A program made the translations under genes and the position numbers. From positions 61,031 to 125,030 of the forward strand of contig JACPKR010000020.1 of NCBI GenBank assembly GCA_016186945.1: a stretch of 64,000 nt of DNA, read 5' to 3'. How positions within the stretch are numbered: the first letter of the stretch is position 1; every line of letters begins with the position of its first letter. Under the pieces are notes generated by a model that saw only the letters and a list, made by a program, of their open reading frames with translations, made no database searches and had not been told where the DNA came from. Below, piece after piece: positions 28,636 to 37,593 of this stretch. Source of the stretch: Deltaproteobacteria bacterium. GTDB taxonomy: Bacteria; Bdellovibrionota_B; Oligoflexia; Oligoflexales; Bog-1112.

Positions 28636-28800
28636 CCTTTAGTCTTTGGGAAAAAGAATTTGTGGAGAGGACCTTTTTTGAAAAAAAGTTCCCCTCCACA
28701 CCTCCCCCCAAAAAACTTTAAATACTGAAGTTTTTGAAAAGGGGCTTGGGGAAATAACTTTTTTCAAAAAGTTTGTCCCCAAATTTTTGAACACTACAGT
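28636..28800 (+). mobile_element. MITE-like element family B, copy 4 (most complete without nested insert)
   Basis: TTTAGTCTTTGGGAAAAAGAATTTGTGGAGAGGACC...AAAGTTTGTCCCCAAATTTTTGAACACTACAGT. Confidence 0.83.
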
Positions 28801-28817
28801 AACCCTCTTTGCCACTC

Positions 28818-29948
28818 ATGATGGAGTTGAATGTGACAAAAGATCACCCACCGGTATTTGCAGTTATCCTCGCAGGGGGAAGTGGAACCAGGTTCTGGCC
28901 ACGATCGCGAAAACTGTTACCTAAGCAGCTTTGCAAGATCAGCCACCCCGACAAAAGCATGCTTGAACTGACGCTGGAACGTCTCGACGGGTTCATTCCG
29001 TCCGACCACAGACTCATAGTCACCCATGCTTTGCAGAAGCAAAAGACTTCCGCAATCGTCGGCAAAAAATGCCTAAGCATACTCGGAGAACCTCTTGCAA
29101 GAAACACGGCTGCGGCCCTCGCTCTGGCAGCACTGGAAATTAAGCTGCTCCATCCGGAAGAAAAGGAGGCAGTCATGATATCTCTCCACGCTGACCATGT
29201 TATTCGAGACAAACTCGCTTTTGTGGAAACATTAAAGAGAGCTATCGTCGTTGCTCAAAAAAACTATCTAGCTCTCCTAGGCGTCATCCCTACGTCTCCA
29301 GAAACCGGCTACGGCTATATTCAAAAAGGAGGCTCTCTCAATATCCCCCAGGTCGCAAACTGTTTTTCAGTTCTTAGTTTCAAGGAAAAGCCTGGACGCA
29401 CTCTTGCCGAACAGTATCTTGCTGAGAGGGCGTTTTACTGGAACAGTGGTTTATTTGTTTGGAAAGTAGACAAAATCTTGCAAGAATTCGAGAAGTTCCT
29501 CCCTGTCCTCCTGAATCCTCTCATGACGTATGCCGACAAGTTGAAATCCGAGGGTCGTACCTTTTCCCAACTCACTGACGCTGAGTTTTTGCCCCTCTAT
29601 GAAAACCTGCCTGAGATCGCTATTGACCACGCTATCTTGGAAAAAAGTAAAGACATCGCGGTTGTGGAGTGCGGTTTTGATTGGCAGGATATCGGTGCTT
29701 GGACCGCACTCCCTCTAGTTATTCCCGAAGATGCTCAGGGCAATGTTGTTCAAGGTGACAACGTGCTCCTGGACACGAAAAACTCAATCATTTGCTCTGA
29801 CTCTTACCTTGTAGCCAGCATTGGGATTGAGGACCTTATCGTCGTAGTCGATAAAGGTTGTGTGCTTGTGTGTAAAAAGGAACGAGCGCAGGACGTAAAG
29901 CAAATTGTTAGCGAGCTGAAAAAACGGGGCTTGGATAAGCTCGTCTAG
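28818..29948 (+). CDS. manC: Mannose-1-phosphate guanylyltransferase
   Basis: VILAGGSGTRFWPRSRKLLPKQL, FKEKPGRTLAEQYL, FYWNSGLFVWK. Confidence 0.9.
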   Translation: MMELNVTKDHPPVFAVILAGGSGTRFWPRSRKLLPKQLCKISHPDKSMLELTLERLDGFIPSDHRLIVTHALQKQKTSAIVGKKCLSILGEPLARNTAAALALAALEIKLLHPEEKEAVMISLHADHVIRDKLAFVETLKRAIVVAQKNYLALLGVIPTSPETGYGYIQKGGSLNIPQVANCFSVLSFKEKPGRTLAEQYLAERAFYWNSGLFVWKVDKILQEFEKFLPVLLNPLMTYADKLKSEGRTFSQLTDAEFLPLYENLPEIAIDHAILEKSKDIAVVECGFDWQDIGAWTALPLVIPEDAQGNVVQGDNVLLDTKNSIICSDSYLVASIGIEDLIVVVDKGCVLVCKKERAQDVKQIVSELKKRGLDKLV

Positions 29949-29950
29949 CT

Positions 29951-31111
29951 TTACAAACGGTAACCGTATAGGTTTTTAAGTCCGGTGGAGAAATAGACAC
30001 TCTGCTCGAAAAAGATCGGACGTGTCGCTACCCGTCCCCCGATAAAATCTCGCCACTCCAAGGAACCTGTCGTGTTGAGCGCCAAGATATCTCCCTCGGA
30101 CGAAGCGACCAGTATATACTCTTCCGCGGCAGAAATTGATGTGACTGGAATCCCCAGCTTTTCAATCCACAGCGGTTTTCCCGTTGTTATATTGATGACT
30201 CCGACGTCCCCGTTGACTGTTCCCACATAAAATCGTCCTTCCCGAAAATCAGAGTCCGCACAAGACCCGGTTAATTCGTTCACAGACCAGAGCAGAGATC
30301 CTTCGTTTCCTGTTTCCAAGGAAATAGCTCCCACCAAACCGTCGTAACGACAGAACGCTAGCAATTTTCCAAGGGGGACCATTTTGCCCATAACGTCGTG
30401 AAAACGCCCGCCCTGGTCCTGCGGATTACGGCGCCAAAGCAACGCGCCACTTTTGGCATCAAGAGACAAAATTTCGCCGGTAGAAATTCCAAGATAAACC
30501 TTATTCAAATAAACAACGGGGGGGACCAAATTCTGCAGCCGTATTCCTTCCGGCAGTTCGGGGTCATGGAGCCACTCGATGCGACCTTCCTGAAGATTGA
30601 CCGCATAGATTGTCTGGTTTGCTGTGACAACATACAAATAGTAGTTGTCCTTAACCATGGCTCGGGAAGCAAAGGAATTTAATTTCACTTTCCAGTTTGT
30701 CTTACCGCTGTGAATATCCACCTTCATTAAGGTCCCATCCAGCAAGCCGAGGTAAACAAACTCACCGAGAACAAGGGGAGGAGCACTTAGAATTTCATCG
30801 GTAGGCAAAACCCATTGCGTCTGTCCATTCCTCAAAGAAAAGGCAATGACTCGCTTATGGTCAGGGGCACCCACAAGGATACCTCCTTGTTCGGCCCACC
30901 CCGCAAAGTCTATGGCGCCTAAGGGCTTGTCTCGATCAACTTTGCGAGAAAGCTCTATCACTCCCAGTCGAAAGGGCCTTTTCTGCCTTTTCACGAAGTC
31001 GGGAAGGTAAGAAGGCTGCCCCTGGTATGGCTGTATTGCTGAGGCAAGGGAAGCAGAAAGAAAGATTCCGGAGAGAATTAAACACTTCATAAGCAATTGT
31101 GGTCCTATCAC
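29951..31111 (-). CDS. bamB: BamB-like outer-membrane assembly beta-propeller (PQQ-like repeats)
   Basis: Repeated LSLDAKSGALLWRR / SLETGNEGSLLWSV / VNITTGKPLWIEK blades. Confidence 0.75.
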   Translation of the reverse strand: MIGPQLLMKCLILSGIFLSASLASAIQPYQGQPSYLPDFVKRQKRPFRLGVIELSRKVDRDKPLGAIDFAGWAEQGGILVGAPDHKRVIAFSLRNGQTQWVLPTDEILSAPPLVLGEFVYLGLLDGTLMKVDIHSGKTNWKVKLNSFASRAMVKDNYYLYVVTANQTIYAVNLQEGRIEWLHDPELPEGIRLQNLVPPVVYLNKVYLGISTGEILSLDAKSGALLWRRNPQDQGGRFHDVMGKMVPLGKLLAFCRYDGLVGAISLETGNEGSLLWSVNELTGSCADSDFREGRFYVGTVNGDVGVINITTGKPLWIEKLGIPVTSISAAEEYILVASSEGDILALNTTGSLEWRDFIGGRVATRPIFFEQSVYFSTGLKNLYGYRL

Positions 31112-31824
31112 AACAAAGCTTTCACTGCTTGAGCCTGTCGAGCTTCTGGAGTCGCACTATGGCTGGTAATGATGAGATCGAATGTCTGAGCGGCTTCTTC
31201 CTTCAGTCCGGAGAAGAACTGCAAGCGACCTTTCACAAGAAGTGCTCGGGGGATAAACTCATCTGTTGCGATTCGCAGAAGCGTTTCCGCTTCCTGCAAA
31301 GCCTCTTCATAGAGTTTCAAGTCCTCCAAAACCCCCATATACATCAAGCGAACCTGTACCTGATAAAAATCGACACCAAGCGAATGCGACAGTATCTTTG
31401 CAAGAATATCTGCGGCCTCTGTCAGCTTCCTTTCATCTAGGAAAATTCTAGCAGCAAACAGCCCTGCTCTCCAGCCTTCTGGTTTCGATGTGTATTTTTG
31501 GAAAAACTCTAAATATTGGGAGTGCGAGGCTTTATGGTCTGCATTGAGTGTGGCAAGTTCATCTCGCTGTTCCTTTTCTGCCAGCGCGAAAGTCTCCGCC
31601 TCCTTCGCGAAGACTTGGTCGATGGTCAGCAGCTCTGCCTTCCTCTTTTCGCCCTGCCATTGCGAATAATAGTGCCAGCCCCCTGCTGCCCCTAGAAGCG
31701 AGAGGAAAGCTGCCATGATGACCAAGGCGACGACCTTTCGGTCTTTCACCCACTCGACGCTAGAGAAGAAGAGTTCCTGCAGAAAATCAGGTCTTTTTAA
31801 ACGCTTTAGTGTCTTTTTATCCAC
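31108..31824 (-). CDS. Membrane-anchored TPR protein (YfgM-like)
   Basis: Single N-terminal TM (VVALVIMAAFLSLLGAAGG) then TPR helices; overlaps bamB start; start set at GTG 31824 (tracked start reads through repeat). Confidence 0.75.
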   Translation of the reverse strand: MDKKTLKRLKRPDFLQELFFSSVEWVKDRKVVALVIMAAFLSLLGAAGGWHYYSQWQGEKRKAELLTIDQVFAKEAETFALAEKEQRDELATLNADHKASHSQYLEFFQKYTSKPEGWRAGLFAARIFLDERKLTEAADILAKILSHSLGVDFYQVQVRLMYMGVLEDLKLYEEALQEAETLLRIATDEFIPRALLVKGRLQFFSGLKEEAAQTFDLIITSHSATPEARQAQAVKALL

Positions 31825-31853
31825 GTTCCTACCTTTGCAAAGGACTGATCGTA

Positions 31854-31985
31854 GCCGCTTGTGGCAAAAAGGGAGAGGGGGGGTTGGGGGGGCGAGGGAA
31901 CCGTCGCTCCCCCAATGGATTTCTTGGAGGAACCAGCTGCGCAGTTTCCTCCAAACCACCTCCTTGCTCCTTGCCACAAGCGCAT
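31854..31985 (-). repeat. Family-A repeat, long form with GCTTGTGGCAA-type ends
   Basis: CGCTTGTGGCAAAAAGGGAGAGG...GGATTTCTTGGAGGAACCAGCTGCGCAGTTTCCTCCAAACCACCTCCTTGCTCCTTGCCACAAGCG. Confidence 0.9.
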
Positions 31986-32045
31986 ACAAGCTGTGATACT
32001 ATAAGCAAAAGGAACCTTTTCAAAGCAAATTTCGGTAGGATCTCG

Positions 32046-33401
32046 ATGGGAAGCTCCAACCTTGCCAATTTCCTGATCGCAGACGGCATCCTCACCCCGA
32101 AACAAGGGTCAATGCTCACCCATTCCTCGGGGAGTAACAGTGGCGCCTTTGCTAAAAGCGTTGTGGCAAGCGGCGCCTTGAACGAGCAAAACCTTGCTCG
32201 CTATATTGCCAAGAAGACTAATTTTCCCTTCAACCGCAAGCTGGTCATACAACCGCGGGGCCGCGCGGAAAGTATCCTCCCGCTGCCCTTTATAAGAAAT
32301 CTTGAAATCATTCCCATGAGCATCGAGGGAAATTCCCTAACCGTGGCAATGGCAGACCCTCTTGACCAAGGCGTGATGGAACAACTACGCTTTTTCACAG
32401 GCATGAAAATAAAGCCCGTGGTTGTAACGTTCTCAGCCATTCTTCGTTCTTTGCAAAAGCAAATCCCGGACTTTGAGCTTAGCCCCCCACCCCTTCGTGA
32501 GACAAGCCCTACCACCCCTGCAAAAAAGAAACGAAAAAAGAAAGTTAAGAAGAAAGTTCAAAAATCCGCTGCCCCCGAAGCTCCTGCCTCGAATGACGAA
32601 AACGCCATGCAGCTCGCTGAAAGTGAAGAACCCTCGTTGCGAAAAGCTGAAGAAGAGGGTGAAGAAAGTCCCGGACTGACAGAAGAGTTAGCCCCCGACA
32701 TGACAATGGACGAGCTACTCGGTGACAAAAAGATGGCACCGGAAGAGGAAACAAAGGCCGCACACGAAGAAATGACGACAATCGCCGAAGTAGAGGAGGC
32801 AGCAGCCCCCCTTGTGGAGGGAATTGACGAAACGCGAATTCCTCCTCCTGAAATGGCCCCCGAACCAGAAGTAGAGGAAGTCGCCGCTGAAGCAGCAAGC
32901 CAGGTTGAGATAGAAAGCCCGGCTGAAATGCCCAGCCCGCCTTCCTTCCAGGTTGACCCTGCGCTTGGCTACCTAAACCACGCAATAGCGATTACAAACC
33001 TCTCCTTCTCCAGCGACGCCTTGGCGGCAGCAGAACACGGCTTTATACACGCGGGGATCCCTGACGGTGCCGTCTTTCGACTCGATGAGAAGGCTCCTCC
33101 CTCCCTCGTCCTTCAATGGGGAGGCCAAAAGGCGGAGCATCCCCTTTCTTCGCCTCCTCCGGAAAACACCCGTCCTTTTTTTGCGGAAAGCACCCGGGAC
33201 GCTTGGATTCCCGTCAAACAGCCTCCAGGAGAATGGACGTTTTTTCTGGGAGAAAACCTCACCCCCCTTCTTGTGAAACTTAGAGTTAAGGAAAACGACT
33301 TCGCTGCTGTGGCAAGTTGGAGAGACGACAAACGTAACAATTCCTCCCTTCTTAAACTGTCTATGAAGCTCCTCGAAGAACTCATCAAAAAACTCGGATA
33401 A
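32046..33401 (+). CDS. GspE/PilB N-terminal-domain protein with charged linker
   Basis: LANFLIADGILTPKQ...LARYIAKKTNFPF...GNSLTVAMADPLDQGVMEQLRFFTGMKIKPVV; KKKRKKKVKKKVQK and E/P-rich linker; start set at ATG 32046. Confidence 0.75.
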   Translation: MGSSNLANFLIADGILTPKQGSMLTHSSGSNSGAFAKSVVASGALNEQNLARYIAKKTNFPFNRKLVIQPRGRAESILPLPFIRNLEIIPMSIEGNSLTVAMADPLDQGVMEQLRFFTGMKIKPVVVTFSAILRSLQKQIPDFELSPPPLRETSPTTPAKKKRKKKVKKKVQKSAAPEAPASNDENAMQLAESEEPSLRKAEEEGEESPGLTEELAPDMTMDELLGDKKMAPEEETKAAHEEMTTIAEVEEAAAPLVEGIDETRIPPPEMAPEPEVEEVAAEAASQVEIESPAEMPSPPSFQVDPALGYLNHAIAITNLSFSSDALAAAEHGFIHAGIPDGAVFRLDEKAPPSLVLQWGGQKAEHPLSSPPPENTRPFFAESTRDAWIPVKQPPGEWTFFLGENLTPLLVKLRVKENDFAAVASWRDDKRNNSSLLKLSMKLLEELIKKLG

Positions 33402-33404
33402 AGG

Positions 33405-33546
33405 TAATGCGTAAGCCACTTGGGGCAAATAGGGAGAGGGGGGTTTGGGGGGGCGAGTGAAGCGTCGCCTCCCCCGGATTTCTTGGAGGAACCAGCTGCG
33501 CAGTTTCCTCCAAACCACCTCCTTGCCTCAAGTGGCTTACGCATTA
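33405..33546 (-). mobile_element. Family-A MITE-like element, complete copy with both TIRs (142 bp)
   Basis: TAATGCGTAAGCCACTTGGGGCAA ... TTGCCTCAAGTGGCTTACGCATTA terminal inverted repeats. Confidence 0.9.
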
Positions 33547-33585
33547 TGCCGACACGAAAGCCGGGTGAAATTGGAAAGTTCTGCT

Positions 33586-35595
33586 ATGAATATTGCTTTT
33601 TCAAATTATATCAAGCCCTTGGCAGTCTCACTCCTCCTCTTGGTGAGCTGCGCCGAGGAGACGGCCCAGGAACCTAGAAAAAAGGGTTCCTTAGGCTATG
33701 ACTCAGACAGGGTGGAAAAGGAAAAGAAAGGGGAGGCCGAGAGTAAGACAGGAGCAGAAGGGAAGATCGGGGAAAACGTCACTTTCTCAAGCATCGAAGA
33801 GATAGAGAAAACATGTAACCAGTCCGCTGACAAATACTTCAACGAATTGCCTAAAGAGGAAAAAGAAAAACTCGCCCTTCCCGAAGATAAAGCGAAACAA
33901 ATGCTCGCCAACATCTGTAAGGAAACACTCAAGAAAAAGTATCTTGAGGATGAAAAGGACATCGACGAGGCGAGGAAAATTCCCATCCCTCCTCAAGGAG
34001 TGCTCGGTATTGCGGAGGCATCTGTTGACGAAGTCCCAACAGATGTGGGAGGTGATGTCTTTGCTTCTGCCTTAAAGCAAGGTTTCATCCCCTTCTTCGA
34101 AACAGTCATGAAGATGGACAAAAAATCTGCTGAAGCCGCCGCCGATTCTGCTGCACGAGCGTTTGGATTTCTCACGAAAGGACTGGGGATCGGTTTCGCC
34201 GTGTCAGCCAGTGCGGGATACTATGTTTCAGGAAGCCTCGCACTTACTGCGGAATTTGTTTATCACAGACCCCCCAAGTCCGCCGGTGAACTTGGATTCT
34301 ACTGTGCACCGGGTTTAAGCCTTGGTATCGGAACAGGTGCTTCTGTAGGAACCACTCGATCCATCATCAAAACGATTGGCTGTAGTAACACTCCCGACTA
34401 CGAAGGGGGATTTCTCACGATTTACATCCCTGTCCCCAAAATGGATCTGGCCTTCAGTATTGGGGTAGACCCAGCAAAATTTGTAGACTTTGTAAACTAT
34501 CTCTTCAAGGTCAACTGGGGGGATGTGACAACACCGGATAAAGTGAACGCGGAACTGGACGCGATCGACAAACTTATTGTGCAGAAAGTCAAAGACAGCC
34601 CCAATGTCTACGAGATTATCACGATTTTTACGTTTCTCTTGTTCATTGACGCAGCTCTTAGTGCTAGCAATTTCGTAAAACGAGATGCGGCTGCAGTCTC
34701 TCAGACCGGAGGGCGGACCGTTACAAAAGCTCAGACGATGGCAGCCCTGCTTTACAGTAAAATTCTCTCGCTGGAAGTTTTCAAGGACGCATTGACATGG
34801 CCTGCATTTAGAGATGTCATGCAAAATTTCCACGATAAGACTTTGCAACCCGCTGAGACATTTCCTTTCACCCGCACGCTCATAACAAAGTTCATCGAAT
34901 CGGGTGCAGGATTTTGCAATTCCATTTCTCTCGCTGATAATCTGACGACTTTAAGCACTGACGTTCTTACTATAAAATCTGGTATCGGATACTCCTACTA
35001 CGTCAACCCAAAGTTCAGCGGTTTCGACGGTAAGCGCGCTAAGCCTGAGGATAAGATCATCCTTTACCTCGACTCTTTAGTAGACTTGGCCAACCCCGAG
35101 AAATGGGAGAAAATGGCTAGAACATTTGATAGTAAAACCATAAAACCGGTCGACAAGGCACTGGTGGAACCCGCCCGGGAAGCCTACAATAAAGAAGTCG
35201 CCCCCGTTGTAGATGCTGCAGGGAAAGGGGTTGCAAGAAAATACGAAGAGACCGGCGCAAAAGATGTTGTGGACAAGGATCTAGCCCCGGCCGTAGGAAG
35301 CGCCGGCGAATATTTCCATGAGGGTGAATTCGGGGACGATGTTGAAAACACCTACGAAGCAGGAAAAACTGCAGCTCGGGCTACCTTTGGCCTCGCCGAT
35401 GGAACCGTGGGAGACTTTGTTGCCGACAAAACCGGCTTTAAGGAAATTGGTCCTCTGAACTTCATCGCTAAGATGACAAACATGGTAAACCCCATCTATC
35501 TCTTCGAAGAATGCCTCAAACCTACAGGGGAACACATGGCCGAAATAGGGAAATCGGTTTACAGACTTTTTGCGGAGCCGCCTCCTTCACAATGA
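33586..35595 (+). CDS. Hypothetical lipoprotein
   Basis: MNIAFSNYIKPLAVSLLLLVSCAEE lipobox; start set at ATG 33586 downstream of repeat. Confidence 0.7.
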   Translation: MNIAFSNYIKPLAVSLLLLVSCAEETAQEPRKKGSLGYDSDRVEKEKKGEAESKTGAEGKIGENVTFSSIEEIEKTCNQSADKYFNELPKEEKEKLALPEDKAKQMLANICKETLKKKYLEDEKDIDEARKIPIPPQGVLGIAEASVDEVPTDVGGDVFASALKQGFIPFFETVMKMDKKSAEAAADSAARAFGFLTKGLGIGFAVSASAGYYVSGSLALTAEFVYHRPPKSAGELGFYCAPGLSLGIGTGASVGTTRSIIKTIGCSNTPDYEGGFLTIYIPVPKMDLAFSIGVDPAKFVDFVNYLFKVNWGDVTTPDKVNAELDAIDKLIVQKVKDSPNVYEIITIFTFLLFIDAALSASNFVKRDAAAVSQTGGRTVTKAQTMAALLYSKILSLEVFKDALTWPAFRDVMQNFHDKTLQPAETFPFTRTLITKFIESGAGFCNSISLADNLTTLSTDVLTIKSGIGYSYYVNPKFSGFDGKRAKPEDKIILYLDSLVDLANPEKWEKMARTFDSKTIKPVDKALVEPAREAYNKEVAPVVDAAGKGVARKYEETGAKDVVDKDLAPAVGSAGEYFHEGEFGDDVENTYEAGKTAARATFGLADGTVGDFVADKTGFKEIGPLNFIAKMTNMVNPIYLFEECLKPTGEHMAEIGKSVYRLFAEPPPSQ

Positions 35596-36596
35596 AAACA
35601 TTAACAATCCCTGGGAAAATCATGTTGTCTGGCGAGTATGCCGTCCTTTTTGGGGAAGACGCGCTCGCCTTTACCATAGACCGTACACTCCGATACACAA
35701 CGGAACGAAGCAAGGACGGGCGTTTCCATTTTACTACTGAATTGTGGCCCCACCCGCTCTCGCTATCTGAAGGAGACCTAACGACATCCTCGTCTGACGC
35801 CTTGCTTTTGATCGCCGCAAAGCAGGCTTTCCGTCGTTTCCCTTGCCGGCCCTTATCTGTCACGATCGAGTCGGAGATAGGTCAAACGTGGGGGGGAGGA
35901 ATTTCATCTGCTGTGGCGTTGGGAACGTTCCTGTCGTTCAAACTTCACAGCGACAAGCTTGGCTCTCTCACGAAAGATGCTCAATGGGAAGCTGCCAAAT
36001 TAGCGTTCGACCTGCAAAAAACTTTGCAAGGCTCTGCGTCCGGCTATGACATCCTCACTCAGTTAGTCGGTGGCTTGGTGCGCTACAAACCCAAGGGCTT
36101 CTGGCCTGGTACATGGGACTCACGCCAAGGCTTGGAGACTTCCTTTCACAGATTCATCCACATTTATGCGGGAGGAAAGGGGGCTCCCACCGGGTCTATC
36201 ATGAAAGAAACGCTTGCCTGGTTGGAAAAGGATCGTCTTAAGGATGATCTATGTGTAATTTCCAAAGACCTGACTGAATCCTTCGCACAGTTTTTTAAGA
36301 TTAACAGCACTGAAGCCTTAGAGAAACTTTTTCAAGCGAATCGTCGGCATACCGAGTTTTTCGCACCGTCTCCGCACGTGCCCAAAGCCCTTACGCAGGA
36401 ACTCGAAGAGATTCCGCATTGTCACAGGACGTTTACTTACAAAACAACAGGGTCGGGAGGAGAAGACGCTTTGCTTCTGATTGGGGAAACCGACAGCATC
36501 CAAGTTGCTGACAAGGTGCTCAGAAGTAAGGGCTGGTACAAACTTCCTCTGTCCTTTCGCAGCAAAGGGGTTGAACTTGAGAGCAGTGATGACTGA
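35592..36596 (+). CDS. GHMP kinase, mevalonate/phosphomevalonate kinase-like
   Basis: KIMLSGEYAVLFGEDALAF, TWGGGISSAVALGTF, KTTGSGGEDALLLIG; next to mvaD. Confidence 0.75.
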   Translation: MKTLTIPGKIMLSGEYAVLFGEDALAFTIDRTLRYTTERSKDGRFHFTTELWPHPLSLSEGDLTTSSSDALLLIAAKQAFRRFPCRPLSVTIESEIGQTWGGGISSAVALGTFLSFKLHSDKLGSLTKDAQWEAAKLAFDLQKTLQGSASGYDILTQLVGGLVRYKPKGFWPGTWDSRQGLETSFHRFIHIYAGGKGAPTGSIMKETLAWLEKDRLKDDLCVISKDLTESFAQFFKINSTEALEKLFQANRRHTEFFAPSPHVPKALTQELEEIPHCHRTFTYKTTGSGGEDALLLIGETDSIQVADKVLRSKGWYKLPLSFRSKGVELESSDD

Positions 36597-37593
36597 CACC
36601 TACATTGCAAAAGTACCTACGAACATTGCCTTCCTAAAATATTGGGGCAAGAGTAATGAAAGGGAACAGTGGCCCGCTAATGATTCGCTGTCGATGACCC
36701 TCGATCTTTACACCGAGACCTTGGTTCAAGTGTGGGAAGGGCCGGAGCATTGCTTTTCTTTCGCCGGGTTGGAACTTCCTCCAGACGCACCTTTTGCTCA
36801 AAAGCCACTCATGTATCTGGATTTTCTGGGTAAGAACTTAGGCTTTAAGGAGAAACTTTTTATTCGCTCGCACAACGACTTTCCCGCAAGTTGTGGAATC
36901 GCAAGCAGTGCGAGTGGGTTAGGTGCGCTCACTCTTTCTGCCTTAGCGTGTTGGACGAGGTCGGACAGTTTCGAAGCTCTTGAGGAGAAAGGCTACACTC
37001 GTGGTGCTATAGCGTCCCTGGCACGCTACGGTTCTGGTAGTGCTTGTCGCAGCTTCTGGGGAGGCTTCGTTCGCTGGTACAGAGGTGTATCTGTCGATCA
37101 ACAAACGGTTAGCCAAATTTTTCCTGCAACTCATTGGGCTTTACGGGATCGTATCGTTATCCTTTCTGCGGAAAGAAAATCCTTGAGTTCGACAGATGGG
37201 CACAAGCTCGCTTGGACAAGTCCCTTATTTGCCAAGCGGCTAGCAGTCTTGGAGGAGCGCGGCAAGAGAATTGAAGACGCCCTTGCGAGAAAAGATCTCT
37301 CCAGACTCGGTCCTCTTCTTGAAGAAGAAGCTTTGGAAATGCACGAAGTCATGAAGCAATCCCGTCCCCCGTGCGTATATTTGGGGGAGGACACCCATAG
37401 GTTCTTGGACACACTTCGTAAAGTAAGGCAGCAAGAGCACCTTGCTTGTTATTTCACCCTGGACGCTGGGCCTAATGTCCACCTGATTTACGAGGAAAAG
37501 GACAGTAGGAATGTAGACCCTCTGACGAAGGGTTTGCGGTACTTGGATGTGGGAGTGGGAGCAGGGCCTCAGCTATCATGCAAACAACGATAG
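36589..37593 (+). CDS. mvaD: Diphosphomevalonate decarboxylase
   Basis: KVPTNIAFLKYWGKSNEREQWPANDSLSMTL, SHNDFPASCGIASSASGLGAL, YGSGSACRSFWGGFVRW. Confidence 0.93.
   Translation: MTDTYIAKVPTNIAFLKYWGKSNEREQWPANDSLSMTLDLYTETLVQVWEGPEHCFSFAGLELPPDAPFAQKPLMYLDFLGKNLGFKEKLFIRSHNDFPASCGIASSASGLGALTLSALACWTRSDSFEALEEKGYTRGAIASLARYGSGSACRSFWGGFVRWYRGVSVDQQTVSQIFPATHWALRDRIVILSAERKSLSSTDGHKLAWTSPLFAKRLAVLEERGKRIEDALARKDLSRLGPLLEEEALEMHEVMKQSRPPCVYLGEDTHRFLDTLRKVRQQEHLACYFTLDAGPNVHLIYEEKDSRNVDPLTKGLRYLDVGVGAGPQLSCKQR

Noticed and set aside
31809-32045. ORF N-terminal extensions reading ...VVWRKLRSWFLQEI... or ...GGTSCAVSSKPPPCSLP...
   Set aside because: Translations of family-A repeats recurring at many loci in different ORFs; true starts lie downstream.
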